Source: Paraburkholderia megapolitana (lineage in GTDB: Bacteria; Pseudomonadota; Gammaproteobacteria; Burkholderiales; Burkholderiaceae). From it: a stretch of 64,000 bases of DNA. How positions within the stretch are numbered: position 1 is the stretch's first letter; every line of letters starts with the position of its first letter. A program made the position numbers and the translations under genes. The stretch spans positions 1,798,001-1,862,000 of the forward strand of contig NZ_CP041743.1 in NCBI RefSeq assembly GCF_007556815.1, given 5' to 3'. Below, one piece after another: positions 28,819-36,467 of this stretch. The notes below the pieces were generated by a model that was not told the DNA's origin, did no database searches, and worked only from the letters and a program-made list of their open reading frames with translations.

Positions 28819-28823
28819 GCACG

Positions 28824-29867
28824 ATGTCCAATGTCACTGCCCGCACGCATGCGCACACCGCAACCGCAACCGAAACGGCTGCGAGCGGTGCGACGCGCAG
28901 GCGTCTCGACGATGGCCGCTGGCATCTGCAGCATGGACCGATCGATCTGATCGTCGGCGCCGATGGCGACGAGGCTGCGGTACTCGCCGCGCACGATGCT
29001 TGCTGGCAGCGCTTCACGGTCGTACTCGGCGAACTCGTTACAGAACTACCGCTGCTGCGTACACGAGTACCGCAAACGTCGACATACGAAGACAACCCAT
29101 GCCAGGGACCGATTGCACGACGCATGTGGTCCGCATGTCATCCGCATCGCGCAAACTACATCACGCCAATGGCAGCGGTAGCCGGCAGCGTTGCTGACGA
29201 GCTGATCCAGGCGTTCATGCGGCCCGGCGTCGCGCGCGCATTCGTGAACAACGGCGGCGACATCGCGCTGCATCTCACCGCTGGCCAGCATTACAGGATC
29301 GGTGTGTTCGCCGATCTCTCGGCATTTCTCGGCCCAAACCATCAAGCAGCACTCGACGGCAGCCTGACGCTCGACGCGACGATGGCTGTGCGCGGCATCG
29401 CAACGAGCGGCTGGCGCGGGCGCAGCTTCAGTCTCGGCATCGCCGACAGCGCCACCGTGCTGGCACGCACGGCGGCTGTTGCAGATGCGTCGGCGACGAT
29501 CGTTGCAAATGCAATCAACCTGGACGATGCGAGCATCGTCCGGCGCCCCGCGTCGTCACTGAAAGACGACAGCGATCTCGGCGATCTGGCCGTCACCGTC
29601 GATGTACCGCCGTTGCCTCAACCGTCGATCGATCTCGCCCTCACACGCGGCGCGCAAACAGCGCAGCAGTTGTGCGACGATGGCACGATCGAAGGCGCAG
29701 CGCTATTCCTGCAACATAGCGCGCGTACCGTAGGCTTTCCCGAACACGACGTTCGCCACGTCGCGTCACGATTCACCGAATCCATTTTCGCGCCGCCGGA
29801 CGCAGCAGGTCCGGGCCGCCATCCTCACTCACCGGAGGCATCGTGTTTGAAATACGCCGCGTGTTGA
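28824..29867 (+). CDS. UPF0280 (ApbE-like) protein, candidate flavin transferase
   Basis: This 347-residue protein is related to the ApbE flavin-transferase fold. Features are A-A-V-A-G-S-V-A-D-E-L and V-N-N-G-G-D-I-A-L-H-L in the centre, G-I-A-T-S-G-W-R-G-R-S-F-S-L-G-I-A-D-S-A-T-V and A-A-V-A-D-A-S-A-T-I-V-A-N in the second half. These match the A-x-G-S-x-A-D and N-x-G-G-D blocks of ApbE. The start is 5 bases after the reductase stop. A role in covalent flavinylation of that reductase fits both fold and position, but is unproved. The last 25 bases overlap the next gene. Confidence 0.78.
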   Translation: MSNVTARTHAHTATATETAASGATRRRLDDGRWHLQHGPIDLIVGADGDEAAVLAAHDACWQRFTVVLGELVTELPLLRTRVPQTSTYEDNPCQGPIARRMWSACHPHRANYITPMAAVAGSVADELIQAFMRPGVARAFVNNGGDIALHLTAGQHYRIGVFADLSAFLGPNHQAALDGSLTLDATMAVRGIATSGWRGRSFSLGIADSATVLARTAAVADASATIVANAINLDDASIVRRPASSLKDDSDLGDLAVTVDVPPLPQPSIDLALTRGAQTAQQLCDDGTIEGAALFLQHSARTVGFPEHDVRHVASRFTESIFAPPDAAGPGRHPHSPEASCLKYAAC

Positions 29868-30433
29868 CACACGTCGAAGACATTTTTCACGAGTTCGGTC
29901 CGCCGCCCGCGCATCCGCTTAGACGCGGCACGTTGGCCGCGGTGATGAAGAACCCGTTTGCCGGCCGCTACGAACCCGAGATCCAGCACGCGATGGAACT
30001 GCTGAAACCGATTGGCGTGACGCTCGCCGGCCAGTTGCTTGCGGCGATGGCGGTTCCGCACGCTGCGATCGAGGGCTATGGCAAGGGAGCCATCATCGGC
30101 GCGGCGGGCGAGCTCGAACACGGTGCGCTGTGGCACGTTCCCGGCGGCTATGCGATGCGCGAGCTGCTTGAGAAAAATGGCGTACCGACCAACGCAATCG
30201 TGCCATCCGCGAAGAAGGTTGGGGCGCCCTCAACGGCACTCGATGTACCCATGACCCACGTTAACGCGAGCTACGTGCGCAGCCACTTCGACGCAATCGA
30301 AGTGCGTGTGCCCGGCGCGCCCGCCGCGGACGAAATCGTCTATATCCTCGCGATGAGCACGGGGCAGCGCGTACATGCGCGTGTGGGCGGCCTGGCGAAA
30401 GAAGCGATCGCCGGCAAGGACGGGCTGCGCTGA
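29843..30433 (+). CDS. DUF1185 (amino-acid-synthesis family) protein, copy 1
   Basis: This 196-residue protein has the family motif G-Y-G-K-G-A-I-I-G-A-A-G-E-L-E-H (about 74-89) and P-S-A-K-K-V-G with V-N-A-S-Y-V-R-S-H-F-D-A downstream. No biochemical function is known to me. It begins with GTG at 29843 inside the end of the UPF0280 gene. A second copy follows after 66 bases. Two different paralogues in one operon suggest a heteromeric enzyme or two related steps in ring or side-product processing. Confidence 0.8.
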   Translation: MFEIRRVLTHVEDIFHEFGPPPAHPLRRGTLAAVMKNPFAGRYEPEIQHAMELLKPIGVTLAGQLLAAMAVPHAAIEGYGKGAIIGAAGELEHGALWHVPGGYAMRELLEKNGVPTNAIVPSAKKVGAPSTALDVPMTHVNASYVRSHFDAIEVRVPGAPAADEIVYILAMSTGQRVHARVGGLAKEAIAGKDGLR

Positions 30434-30499
30434 CCTGTTGTATGCACCGCATCGCCAGGACAGCCTCGTTATAGAACGAATCGATAGAAGGAGAGCAAT

Positions 30500-31084
30500 A
30501 TGGCAATCAAGCTTCGCAAGCTGATCGTGCAGGTGGACGAGACGCGCATCGAAATGGGCCAGACCATCGATCCACCGCTGCGTCGCGCGGTGGCGATCGC
30601 GGTGATCGACAATCCGTACGCGGGCCGCTATGTGCCGCAGCTCGATGCACTGATCGAAGCCGGCGAGGAACTCGGCGGCCTGCTCGGTCAGCGTTGTGTC
30701 GAAGCGCTCGGCATCGAACCGGGCGAGGCGCAGAGTTACGGCAAGGCAGCGATCGTCGGTGAAGCGGGCGAACTCGAACACGCCGCGGCGATCCTGCATC
30801 CGAAGCTCGGTGCACCGTTGCGCGCGGCTGTGCAGAAGGGCGCGGCGCTCGTGCCGTCGGCGAAGAAGATGGGTACGCTCGGCACCGCCATCGACGTGCC
30901 GCTCGGCCACAAGGATGCTGCATACGTGCGTAGCCATTTCGATGCGATCGAGGCACGCGTCGCCGATGCGCCGCGTGCGAACGAGATCGTCGTCGCAGTC
31001 GCAGTGACGGCGGGTGGCCGGCCGTTGGCGCGCATCGGTGGATTGCAGGCGAGCGAGATCAAGGGCGAAGACGGTTTGCGCTGA
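30500..31084 (+). CDS. DUF1185 (amino-acid-synthesis family) protein, copy 2
   Basis: This 194-residue paralogue of the previous protein shares S-Y-G-K-A-A-I-V-G-E-A-G-E-L-E-H, V-P-S-A-K-K-M-G and the A-A-Y-V-R-S-H-F-D-A-I-E-A-R-V block. The two copies are clearly divergent, so this is an old duplication kept in the operon. The start ATG has AAGGAGAG upstream. A function in nicotinate catabolism is suggested only by position. Confidence 0.82.
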   Translation: MAIKLRKLIVQVDETRIEMGQTIDPPLRRAVAIAVIDNPYAGRYVPQLDALIEAGEELGGLLGQRCVEALGIEPGEAQSYGKAAIVGEAGELEHAAAILHPKLGAPLRAAVQKGAALVPSAKKMGTLGTAIDVPLGHKDAAYVRSHFDAIEARVADAPRANEIVVAVAVTAGGRPLARIGGLQASEIKGEDGLR

Positions 31085-31155
31085 TTTATTTCGCTGGTAG
31101 TGTCCAGCCGTGTACGTGCGGTCGATGTGCCTTCCAGGAAGTCGTTGAGGACCCG

Positions 31156-33117
31156 ATGCTTTCGAATCTTCTGGTACAACTCGTCAACGGACTCGCCGAT
31201 GCGTCCGCGCTGTTTCTGGTCGCGGCGGGTCTGTCGCTGATTTTCGGCGTGACGCGCATTGTCAACTTTGCGCACGGCTCGTTCTATATGGTCGGCGTCT
31301 ATGTCGCGTACACGTTGACGAGCCGCTTCGGCGCGACGATGGGCGGGTTCTGGCTGTCGGTGCTCGGCGCCGCGCTCGCCGTGGCCATACTCGGCGCACT
31401 CGTCGAGTTCGTCGTGCTTCGACGCATCTACCAGGCGCCTGAACTGTTCCATCTGCTCGCGACGTTTGCGCTCGTGCTGATCTTCCGCGATGCGACGTTG
31501 TGGCTCTGGGGTCCGGAGGATCTGTTTGGGCCGCGCGCTCCGCATCTGGCCGGCGCGGTGAATCTGCTCGGGCACGCAGCGCCCACCTACGATCTGCTGC
31601 TGATCGTGATCGGACCTGTCGTGCTGTTGCTGCTCTGGTACGCACTGACGCGCACGCGCTGGGGCACGCTGGTGCGTGCCGCGACGCAGGATCGCGAGAT
31701 GCTTGGCGCGCTCGGCATCAATCAGGCGTGGCTCTTTACCGGTGTGTTCTTCGCCGGTGCGTTTCTCGCGGGGCTCGGCGGTGCATTGCAGGGGCCGCGC
31801 ATGTCCGCGAATCTCTCACTCGATCTGGATACGATCGGCAATGCGTTTGTCGTTGTCGTAGTCGGCGGGATGGGCTCGATTCCGGGCGCTTTTGTCGCGG
31901 CGCTGCTGATCGCGGAAATCAAGGCGCTCTGCATCGGTATTGGACATGTGTCGATCGGCGGAATCGATCTGTCGTTGAGCCGGTTCACACTCGTCGCTGA
32001 GTTTGTCGTGATGGCGATCGTGCTTGTCGTGCGGCCGTGGGGTTTGCTCGGTCGTGCCAGCGCTGCCGTTCGCGCGATGGCCGCGCCGGAAGCGCCGCTG
32101 CGGCCCGCGGGCCGACGCTTGCGCTGGCTTGCGGCGTTCGTAGCTTTAGTACTGGTGCTCGCACCGCTCGCGGCCAATGCGTTTCCGTATATGCCGGTGC
32201 TGCTCGTCGAAATACTGATTGCCGTGCTGTTCGCTGCGAGCCTGCATTTCATCATGGGGCCCGGCGGGATGCATTCGTTTGGACACGCAGCCTATTTTGG
32301 GCTCGGTGCTTATGGCGCTGCGTTGTTTCTGAAAGTGCTTGCTCTGCCGATGGAGGTCGCACTGCTGCTAGGTCCGTTGCTCGCGGCTGGCGGTGCAATC
32401 GTGTTCGGCTGGTTTTGCGTGCGGCTATCCGGCGTCTATCTGGCGATGCTGACGCTCGCGTTTGCGCAGATCGTGTGGTCGGTGGTGTTCCAGTGGGATG
32501 ACGTGACGGGGGGGAGCAATGGCTTGCTTGGTCTCTGGCCGTCGAACTGGCTGTCTTCGCCGGTTGCGTACTACTACCTGACGCTTGCATGCGTTGCGCT
32601 CGGCGTGTGGCTTTTGCGTCGAATGCTGTTCTCGCCGCTCGGCTACGCGATGCGTGCGTCGCGCGACTCGGTACTGCGTGCCGAAGCGATCGGTATCGAT
32701 GTGAAGCGCGTGCAATGGGCCGCGTTTGTGATCGCATCGCTGTTTTGCGGCCTTGCCGGTTCGCTGTATGCATTCTCGAAAGGAACGATCTCGCCGGAAG
32801 TGATCAGCGTGAGCCGCTCCGTCGACGGGCTCGTGATGGTGCTGCTCGGCGGTTTGCAAACGTTGACCGGTCCGGTGGTCGGCGCCGCGGTATTCACCTG
32901 GCTGCAGGACACGGTTGCGCGGCAAACCGACTACTGGCAGGCGTTGCTCGGGCTCGCCATTCTGTTGCTGGTGATCGCGTTTCCTCAGGGTATCGTCGGT
33001 TTTGTGCGCGAGCGGTTCGGCAACGATGACGTCGAGCCGAAGAATGGTGCCGCGCATCCTTCTTCTGAGGCCGGTGCAACTGCGTCGGCCGCAGCAGCGA
33101 TGAAGGAGGGCCTATGA
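31156..33117 (+). CDS. Fused Liv-type ABC permease (LivH-LivM)
   Basis: This 653-residue membrane protein combines two permeases normally encoded separately. Residues 1-300 are LivH-like (F-G-V-T-R-I-V-N-F-A-H-G-S-F-Y) and residues 320-630 are LivM-like (G-P-G-G-M-H-S-F-G-H-A-A-Y-F-G-L-G-A-Y). The pair forms the channel of a branched-chain amino acid-type importer. With livG, livF and the binding protein at 40186 it makes a full transporter. The operon context suggests nicotinate or a related heterocyclic acid as the solute. It overlaps livG by four bases. Confidence 0.9.
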   Translation: MLSNLLVQLVNGLADASALFLVAAGLSLIFGVTRIVNFAHGSFYMVGVYVAYTLTSRFGATMGGFWLSVLGAALAVAILGALVEFVVLRRIYQAPELFHLLATFALVLIFRDATLWLWGPEDLFGPRAPHLAGAVNLLGHAAPTYDLLLIVIGPVVLLLLWYALTRTRWGTLVRAATQDREMLGALGINQAWLFTGVFFAGAFLAGLGGALQGPRMSANLSLDLDTIGNAFVVVVVGGMGSIPGAFVAALLIAEIKALCIGIGHVSIGGIDLSLSRFTLVAEFVVMAIVLVVRPWGLLGRASAAVRAMAAPEAPLRPAGRRLRWLAAFVALVLVLAPLAANAFPYMPVLLVEILIAVLFAASLHFIMGPGGMHSFGHAAYFGLGAYGAALFLKVLALPMEVALLLGPLLAAGGAIVFGWFCVRLSGVYLAMLTLAFAQIVWSVVFQWDDVTGGSNGLLGLWPSNWLSSPVAYYYLTLACVALGVWLLRRMLFSPLGYAMRASRDSVLRAEAIGIDVKRVQWAAFVIASLFCGLAGSLYAFSKGTISPEVISVSRSVDGLVMVLLGGLQTLTGPVVGAAVFTWLQDTVARQTDYWQALLGLAILLLVIAFPQGIVGFVRERFGNDDVEPKNGAAHPSSEAGATASAAAAMKEGL

Positions 33118-33920
33118 GCCTGCTGCGCGTAACCGGGCTGTCGAAATCGTTCGGCGGATTGACGGCTGTCGACGGCGTGTCCTTCGATCTCGCCGCAGGC
33201 CAGCTGCTCGCGCTGCTGGGACCGAACGGCGCGGGCAAGTCGACCTGCTTCAACATGGTCAACGGACAACTGCGTCCTTCGGCGGGATCGATCCAGCTCG
33301 ACGGTCACGAACTGGTCGGTATGCGCCCTCGCGATATCTGGCGACTCGGCGTGGGCCGGACCTTCCAGATCGCGGCCACCTTCAACTCGATGACCGTGCT
33401 CGAAAACGTGCAGATGGCATTGGTGTCGTACGAACGCAAGTTGTTTGGCTTGTGGAAACCGGCACGCTCGTGGCATGCGGACGAAGCGTTCAGTTTGCTC
33501 GAACAGGTCGGCATGGCCGCGGATGCAAATCGTTCCTGCGGCGTGCTCGCTTATGGCGACGTGAAGCGCGTCGAACTCGCCATCGCGCTCGCAAACCGGC
33601 CGAAACTGCTATTGATGGACGAACCGACCGCAGGCATGGCACCGAAGGAGCGCAACGCATTGATGGCGCTTACGCGGCAACTGGTCACTGAGCGCAACAT
33701 CGGCGTGCTGTTCACCGAACACAGCATGGACGTGGTGTTCGCGTACGCCGACCGGATGATCGTGCTCGCGCGCGGCAAACTGATTGCCGAAGGTGACGCG
33801 GACACGATTCGCAACGATCCGCGCGTGCAGGAAGTGTATTTCGGCACGGGTAAGACGTTCCAGCCGCGTGCAGCGTTGAATCACGCGGCCGCGCCGACGA
33901 ACCAGGGAGCGCTGCAATGA
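33114..33920 (+). CDS. Liv-type ABC ATPase (LivG)
   Basis: This 268-residue ATPase has Walker A G-P-N-G-A-G-K-S-T (about 38-46) and Walker B L-L-L-M-D-E-P. The signature region reads L-A-Y-G-D-V-K-R-V-E, the usual degenerate form in LivG. It overlaps both neighbours in ATGA junctions, so LivHM, LivG and LivF are translationally coupled. Confidence 0.92.
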   Translation: MSLLRVTGLSKSFGGLTAVDGVSFDLAAGQLLALLGPNGAGKSTCFNMVNGQLRPSAGSIQLDGHELVGMRPRDIWRLGVGRTFQIAATFNSMTVLENVQMALVSYERKLFGLWKPARSWHADEAFSLLEQVGMAADANRSCGVLAYGDVKRVELAIALANRPKLLLMDEPTAGMAPKERNALMALTRQLVTERNIGVLFTEHSMDVVFAYADRMIVLARGKLIAEGDADTIRNDPRVQEVYFGTGKTFQPRAALNHAAAPTNQGALQ

Positions 33921-34630
33921 GCGAAGCGCTGCTGAAAGTATCCGGCCTTAATGCGTTCTACGGACGCGCGCATATCCTGTTCGACGTGAATCTCGAAGTC
34001 GGCCGAGGCGAAGTCGTCGCGCTGATGGGCCGCAACGGCGCTGGCAAATCGACCACGATGAAAGCGGTGATGGGTCTGCTGCCGCGGCGCCAGGGCCACG
34101 TCACGTTTCGCGGCACGGATATCGGTGCGCTGCCGCCGTACCGCATCTCGCGCATGGGTATGGGCTTCGTGCCGGAAGATCGGCGCGTGTTCGCCGATCT
34201 CACGGTGATGGAGAACCTCGATACCGGTCGTCAACCGCCGCGCGAAGGCGCACCGCAATGGACGCCCGACAAACTGTTCCGCCTGTTTCCGAATCTCGGC
34301 GAAATGCCGCAGCGTCCCGGCGGACAGATGAGCGGCGGCGAACAGCAGATGCTCACCGTATCGCGCACGCTAATGGGCAATCCCTATCTCGTGCTGCTCG
34401 ACGAGCCCTCGGAAGGCGTTGCTCCCGTAATCGTCGAGCAGATGGCGAACATGATTCTCGAACTCAAACGCGAGGGGCTCTCCATCCTGCTGTCGGAGCA
34501 GAACCTGCACTTCGCCGAACTCGTGAGCGACCGCGCGTATGTGCTCGAAAAAGGGCAGATCCGCTTCAGCGGGACGATCGACGAACTCGCAAAGAACGAA
34601 ACGGTCAGGCGCGCGTATCTGAGCGTCTGA
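33917..34630 (+). CDS. Liv-type ABC ATPase (LivF)
   Basis: This 237-residue ATPase has Walker A G-R-N-G-A-G-K-S-T, signature M-S-G-G-E-Q-Q-M and Walker B L-V-L-L-D-E-P-S-E-G. The V-P-E-D-R-R-V-F block is typical of LivF. It is the second ATPase of the importer. The enamidase gene follows after 54 bases with AAGGAGG at its ribosome site. Confidence 0.93.
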   Translation: MSEALLKVSGLNAFYGRAHILFDVNLEVGRGEVVALMGRNGAGKSTTMKAVMGLLPRRQGHVTFRGTDIGALPPYRISRMGMGFVPEDRRVFADLTVMENLDTGRQPPREGAPQWTPDKLFRLFPNLGEMPQRPGGQMSGGEQQMLTVSRTLMGNPYLVLLDEPSEGVAPVIVEQMANMILELKREGLSILLSEQNLHFAELVSDRAYVLEKGQIRFSGTIDELAKNETVRRAYLSV

Positions 34631-34684
34631 CGCCGGCAGCACGGTATTCCACACCGCGCTGCGTCGTCGCACAAGGAGGAACAG

Positions 34685-35884
34685 ATGGCAGTTGAGACGT
34701 TGGCAGGCACATCGGGCAAGGTCGTCGTGAAGCGCATCGGCCTCTTGCTGTCGGGCGATATCGATCACCCCGTACTCGATGCGGACACGCTCGTGATCGA
34801 CGACGGGGCGATTGTTGCAATCGGCCGCGAAAAGGATTGCGACACGGAAGGCGCGCTGACGACGATCGATTGCAAGGGCACAGCGGTGGCGCCTGGTCTG
34901 ATCGATTCACACGTGCACCCGGTGTTCGGCGACTGGACACCGCGACAGAATCAGATGGGCTGGATCGAGTCGAACCTGAACGGTGGCGTGACGACGATGA
35001 TCTCTGCGGGCGAGGTGCATTTGCCCGGCCGCCCGAAAGACATCGTCGGTGTGAAGGCGCTGGCGATTACCGCGCAACGTTCGTTCGAAGGGATGCGCGG
35101 GGCGGGCGTGGGCGGCGGCGTGAAAGTGCTGGCGGGTGCGCCGATCATCGAAAAAGGCATGGTCGAAGCCGACTTCAAGGAGCTTGCCGAGGCGGGCGTG
35201 AAGCTGCTCGGCGAAGTGGGACTCGGCAGCGTGAAAGCCGGTGAGGAAGCGGCGCAGATGGTTGCGTGGGCACGCAAGTACGGCATCCAGAGCACGATTC
35301 ACACGGGCGGTCCGTCGATTCCCGGCTCAGGCCTGATCGACAAGGACGTCGTGCTTGCCGCCGACGCCGACGTGATTGGCCACATCAACGGCGGCCATAC
35401 GTCGCTGTCATATCGTCATGTGTGCGACCTGTGCGAGCAATCGAGCCGCGCGCTCGAAATCGTCCACAACGGCAATGAACGCATTGCACTGCTTACAGCG
35501 CGTCACGCCATCGAACTGAAGTGCCCGCATCGCATCATCCTCGGTACCGACAGCCCGGCTGGCTCGGGCGTGCAACCGCTCGGCATCCTGCGGATGATCG
35601 CGCTGATCTCGAGCCTCGCCGACGTGCCCGCCGAAATCGCTTTCTGCTTTGCGACCGGCAACACCGCGCGCCAACGCAATCTGCGCCAGGGGTTGATCGA
35701 AGTGGGCCGTCCCGCCGATCTCGTGTTCATGGATCGCGCGCAGCACACCGCGGGCGCGACGCTGCTCCAAAGCGTGCAGCTCGGCGATATTCCGGGGGTG
35801 GGGATGGTGATGATCGACGGATTGATCCGCTGTCGTCGCAGCCGCAATACGCCGCCCGCGACCGAAGTACCGGTCGTCCTGTAG
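34685..35884 (+). CDS. ena: Enamidase (6-oxo-1,4,5,6-tetrahydronicotinate hydrolase)
   Basis: This 399-residue amidohydrolase opens 6-oxo-1,4,5,6-tetrahydronicotinate to 2-formylglutarate and ammonia in the known E. barkeri enzyme. Metal ligands are in D-S-H-V-H, H-T-G-G, G-H-I-N-G-G-H and G-T-D-S-P-A-G-S-G. Blocks I recognise from the E. barkeri enamidase include G-G-V-T-T-M-I-S-A-G, P-G-R-P-K-D-I-V-G-V-K-A-L-A-I-T, E-V-G-L-G and the C-terminal S-R-N-T-P-P-A. Together with hnr it defines the reductive route. Start ATG 34685 follows AAGGAGG. Confidence 0.88.
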   Translation: MAVETLAGTSGKVVVKRIGLLLSGDIDHPVLDADTLVIDDGAIVAIGREKDCDTEGALTTIDCKGTAVAPGLIDSHVHPVFGDWTPRQNQMGWIESNLNGGVTTMISAGEVHLPGRPKDIVGVKALAITAQRSFEGMRGAGVGGGVKVLAGAPIIEKGMVEADFKELAEAGVKLLGEVGLGSVKAGEEAAQMVAWARKYGIQSTIHTGGPSIPGSGLIDKDVVLAADADVIGHINGGHTSLSYRHVCDLCEQSSRALEIVHNGNERIALLTARHAIELKCPHRIILGTDSPAGSGVQPLGILRMIALISSLADVPAEIAFCFATGNTARQRNLRQGLIEVGRPADLVFMDRAQHTAGATLLQSVQLGDIPGVGMVMIDGLIRCRRSRNTPPATEVPVVL

Positions 35885-35918
35885 GCACGGCGCGCTTACG
35901 CCTACGCCGCCGCCCGCG

Positions 35919-36467
35919 ATGAACCGCACCGCTACCCTGACGCTCGATGTGAACGGTGCGTCGCACACGCTCGCCGCCGATCCCGATACACCTCTGCTGT
36001 ATTTGCTGCGTAACGATCTCGCGTTGAACGGGCCGAAGTTTGGCTGCGGGCTCGGCGAGTGCGGCGCGTGTACGGTGCTGCTCGACGGCATGCCGACGCG
36101 CTCGTGTGTGACGACGGCGCGGGTCGCACAGGGGCGTGCGATTACGACGCTCGAAGGGCTTGGTACACGCGCCGCGCCGCATCCGGTGCAGCAGGCATTC
36201 ATCGACGAACAGGCCGCGCAGTGCGGCTACTGCCTGAACGGCATGATCATGACCACGAAGGCGCTGCTCGACCGCGACCCGACACCTGCGCTCGACACGA
36301 TCCGGCGTGAGCTGTCGCGTAATCTGTGCCGCTGCGGTACGCACGTCGAGATCCTGCGCGCGGTGCAGCGTGCAGTGCAGTTGCTGGCCGAGGCACGCGA
36401 CAAGGCGCATCAAGCGGCGCTCGCAGACCAACGCCCGCCTGAGCACATCGCCGGAGATCGCTCGTGA
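35919..36467 (+). CDS. nicA: Nicotinate dehydrogenase small subunit ([2Fe-2S]) NicA
   Basis: This 182-residue protein has two [2Fe-2S] clusters. The plant-ferredoxin-type site is G-C-G-L-G-E-C-G-A-C-T-V and the second is C-G-Y-C-L-N-G ... C-R-C-G-T. It passes electrons from the molybdenum centre of the large subunit to its haems. A C-terminal tail of about 25 residues is longer than in the P. putida protein. It overlaps the next gene (GTGA). Confidence 0.9.
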   Translation: MNRTATLTLDVNGASHTLAADPDTPLLYLLRNDLALNGPKFGCGLGECGACTVLLDGMPTRSCVTTARVAQGRAITTLEGLGTRAAPHPVQQAFIDEQAAQCGYCLNGMIMTTKALLDRDPTPALDTIRRELSRNLCRCGTHVEILRAVQRAVQLLAEARDKAHQAALADQRPPEHIAGDRS

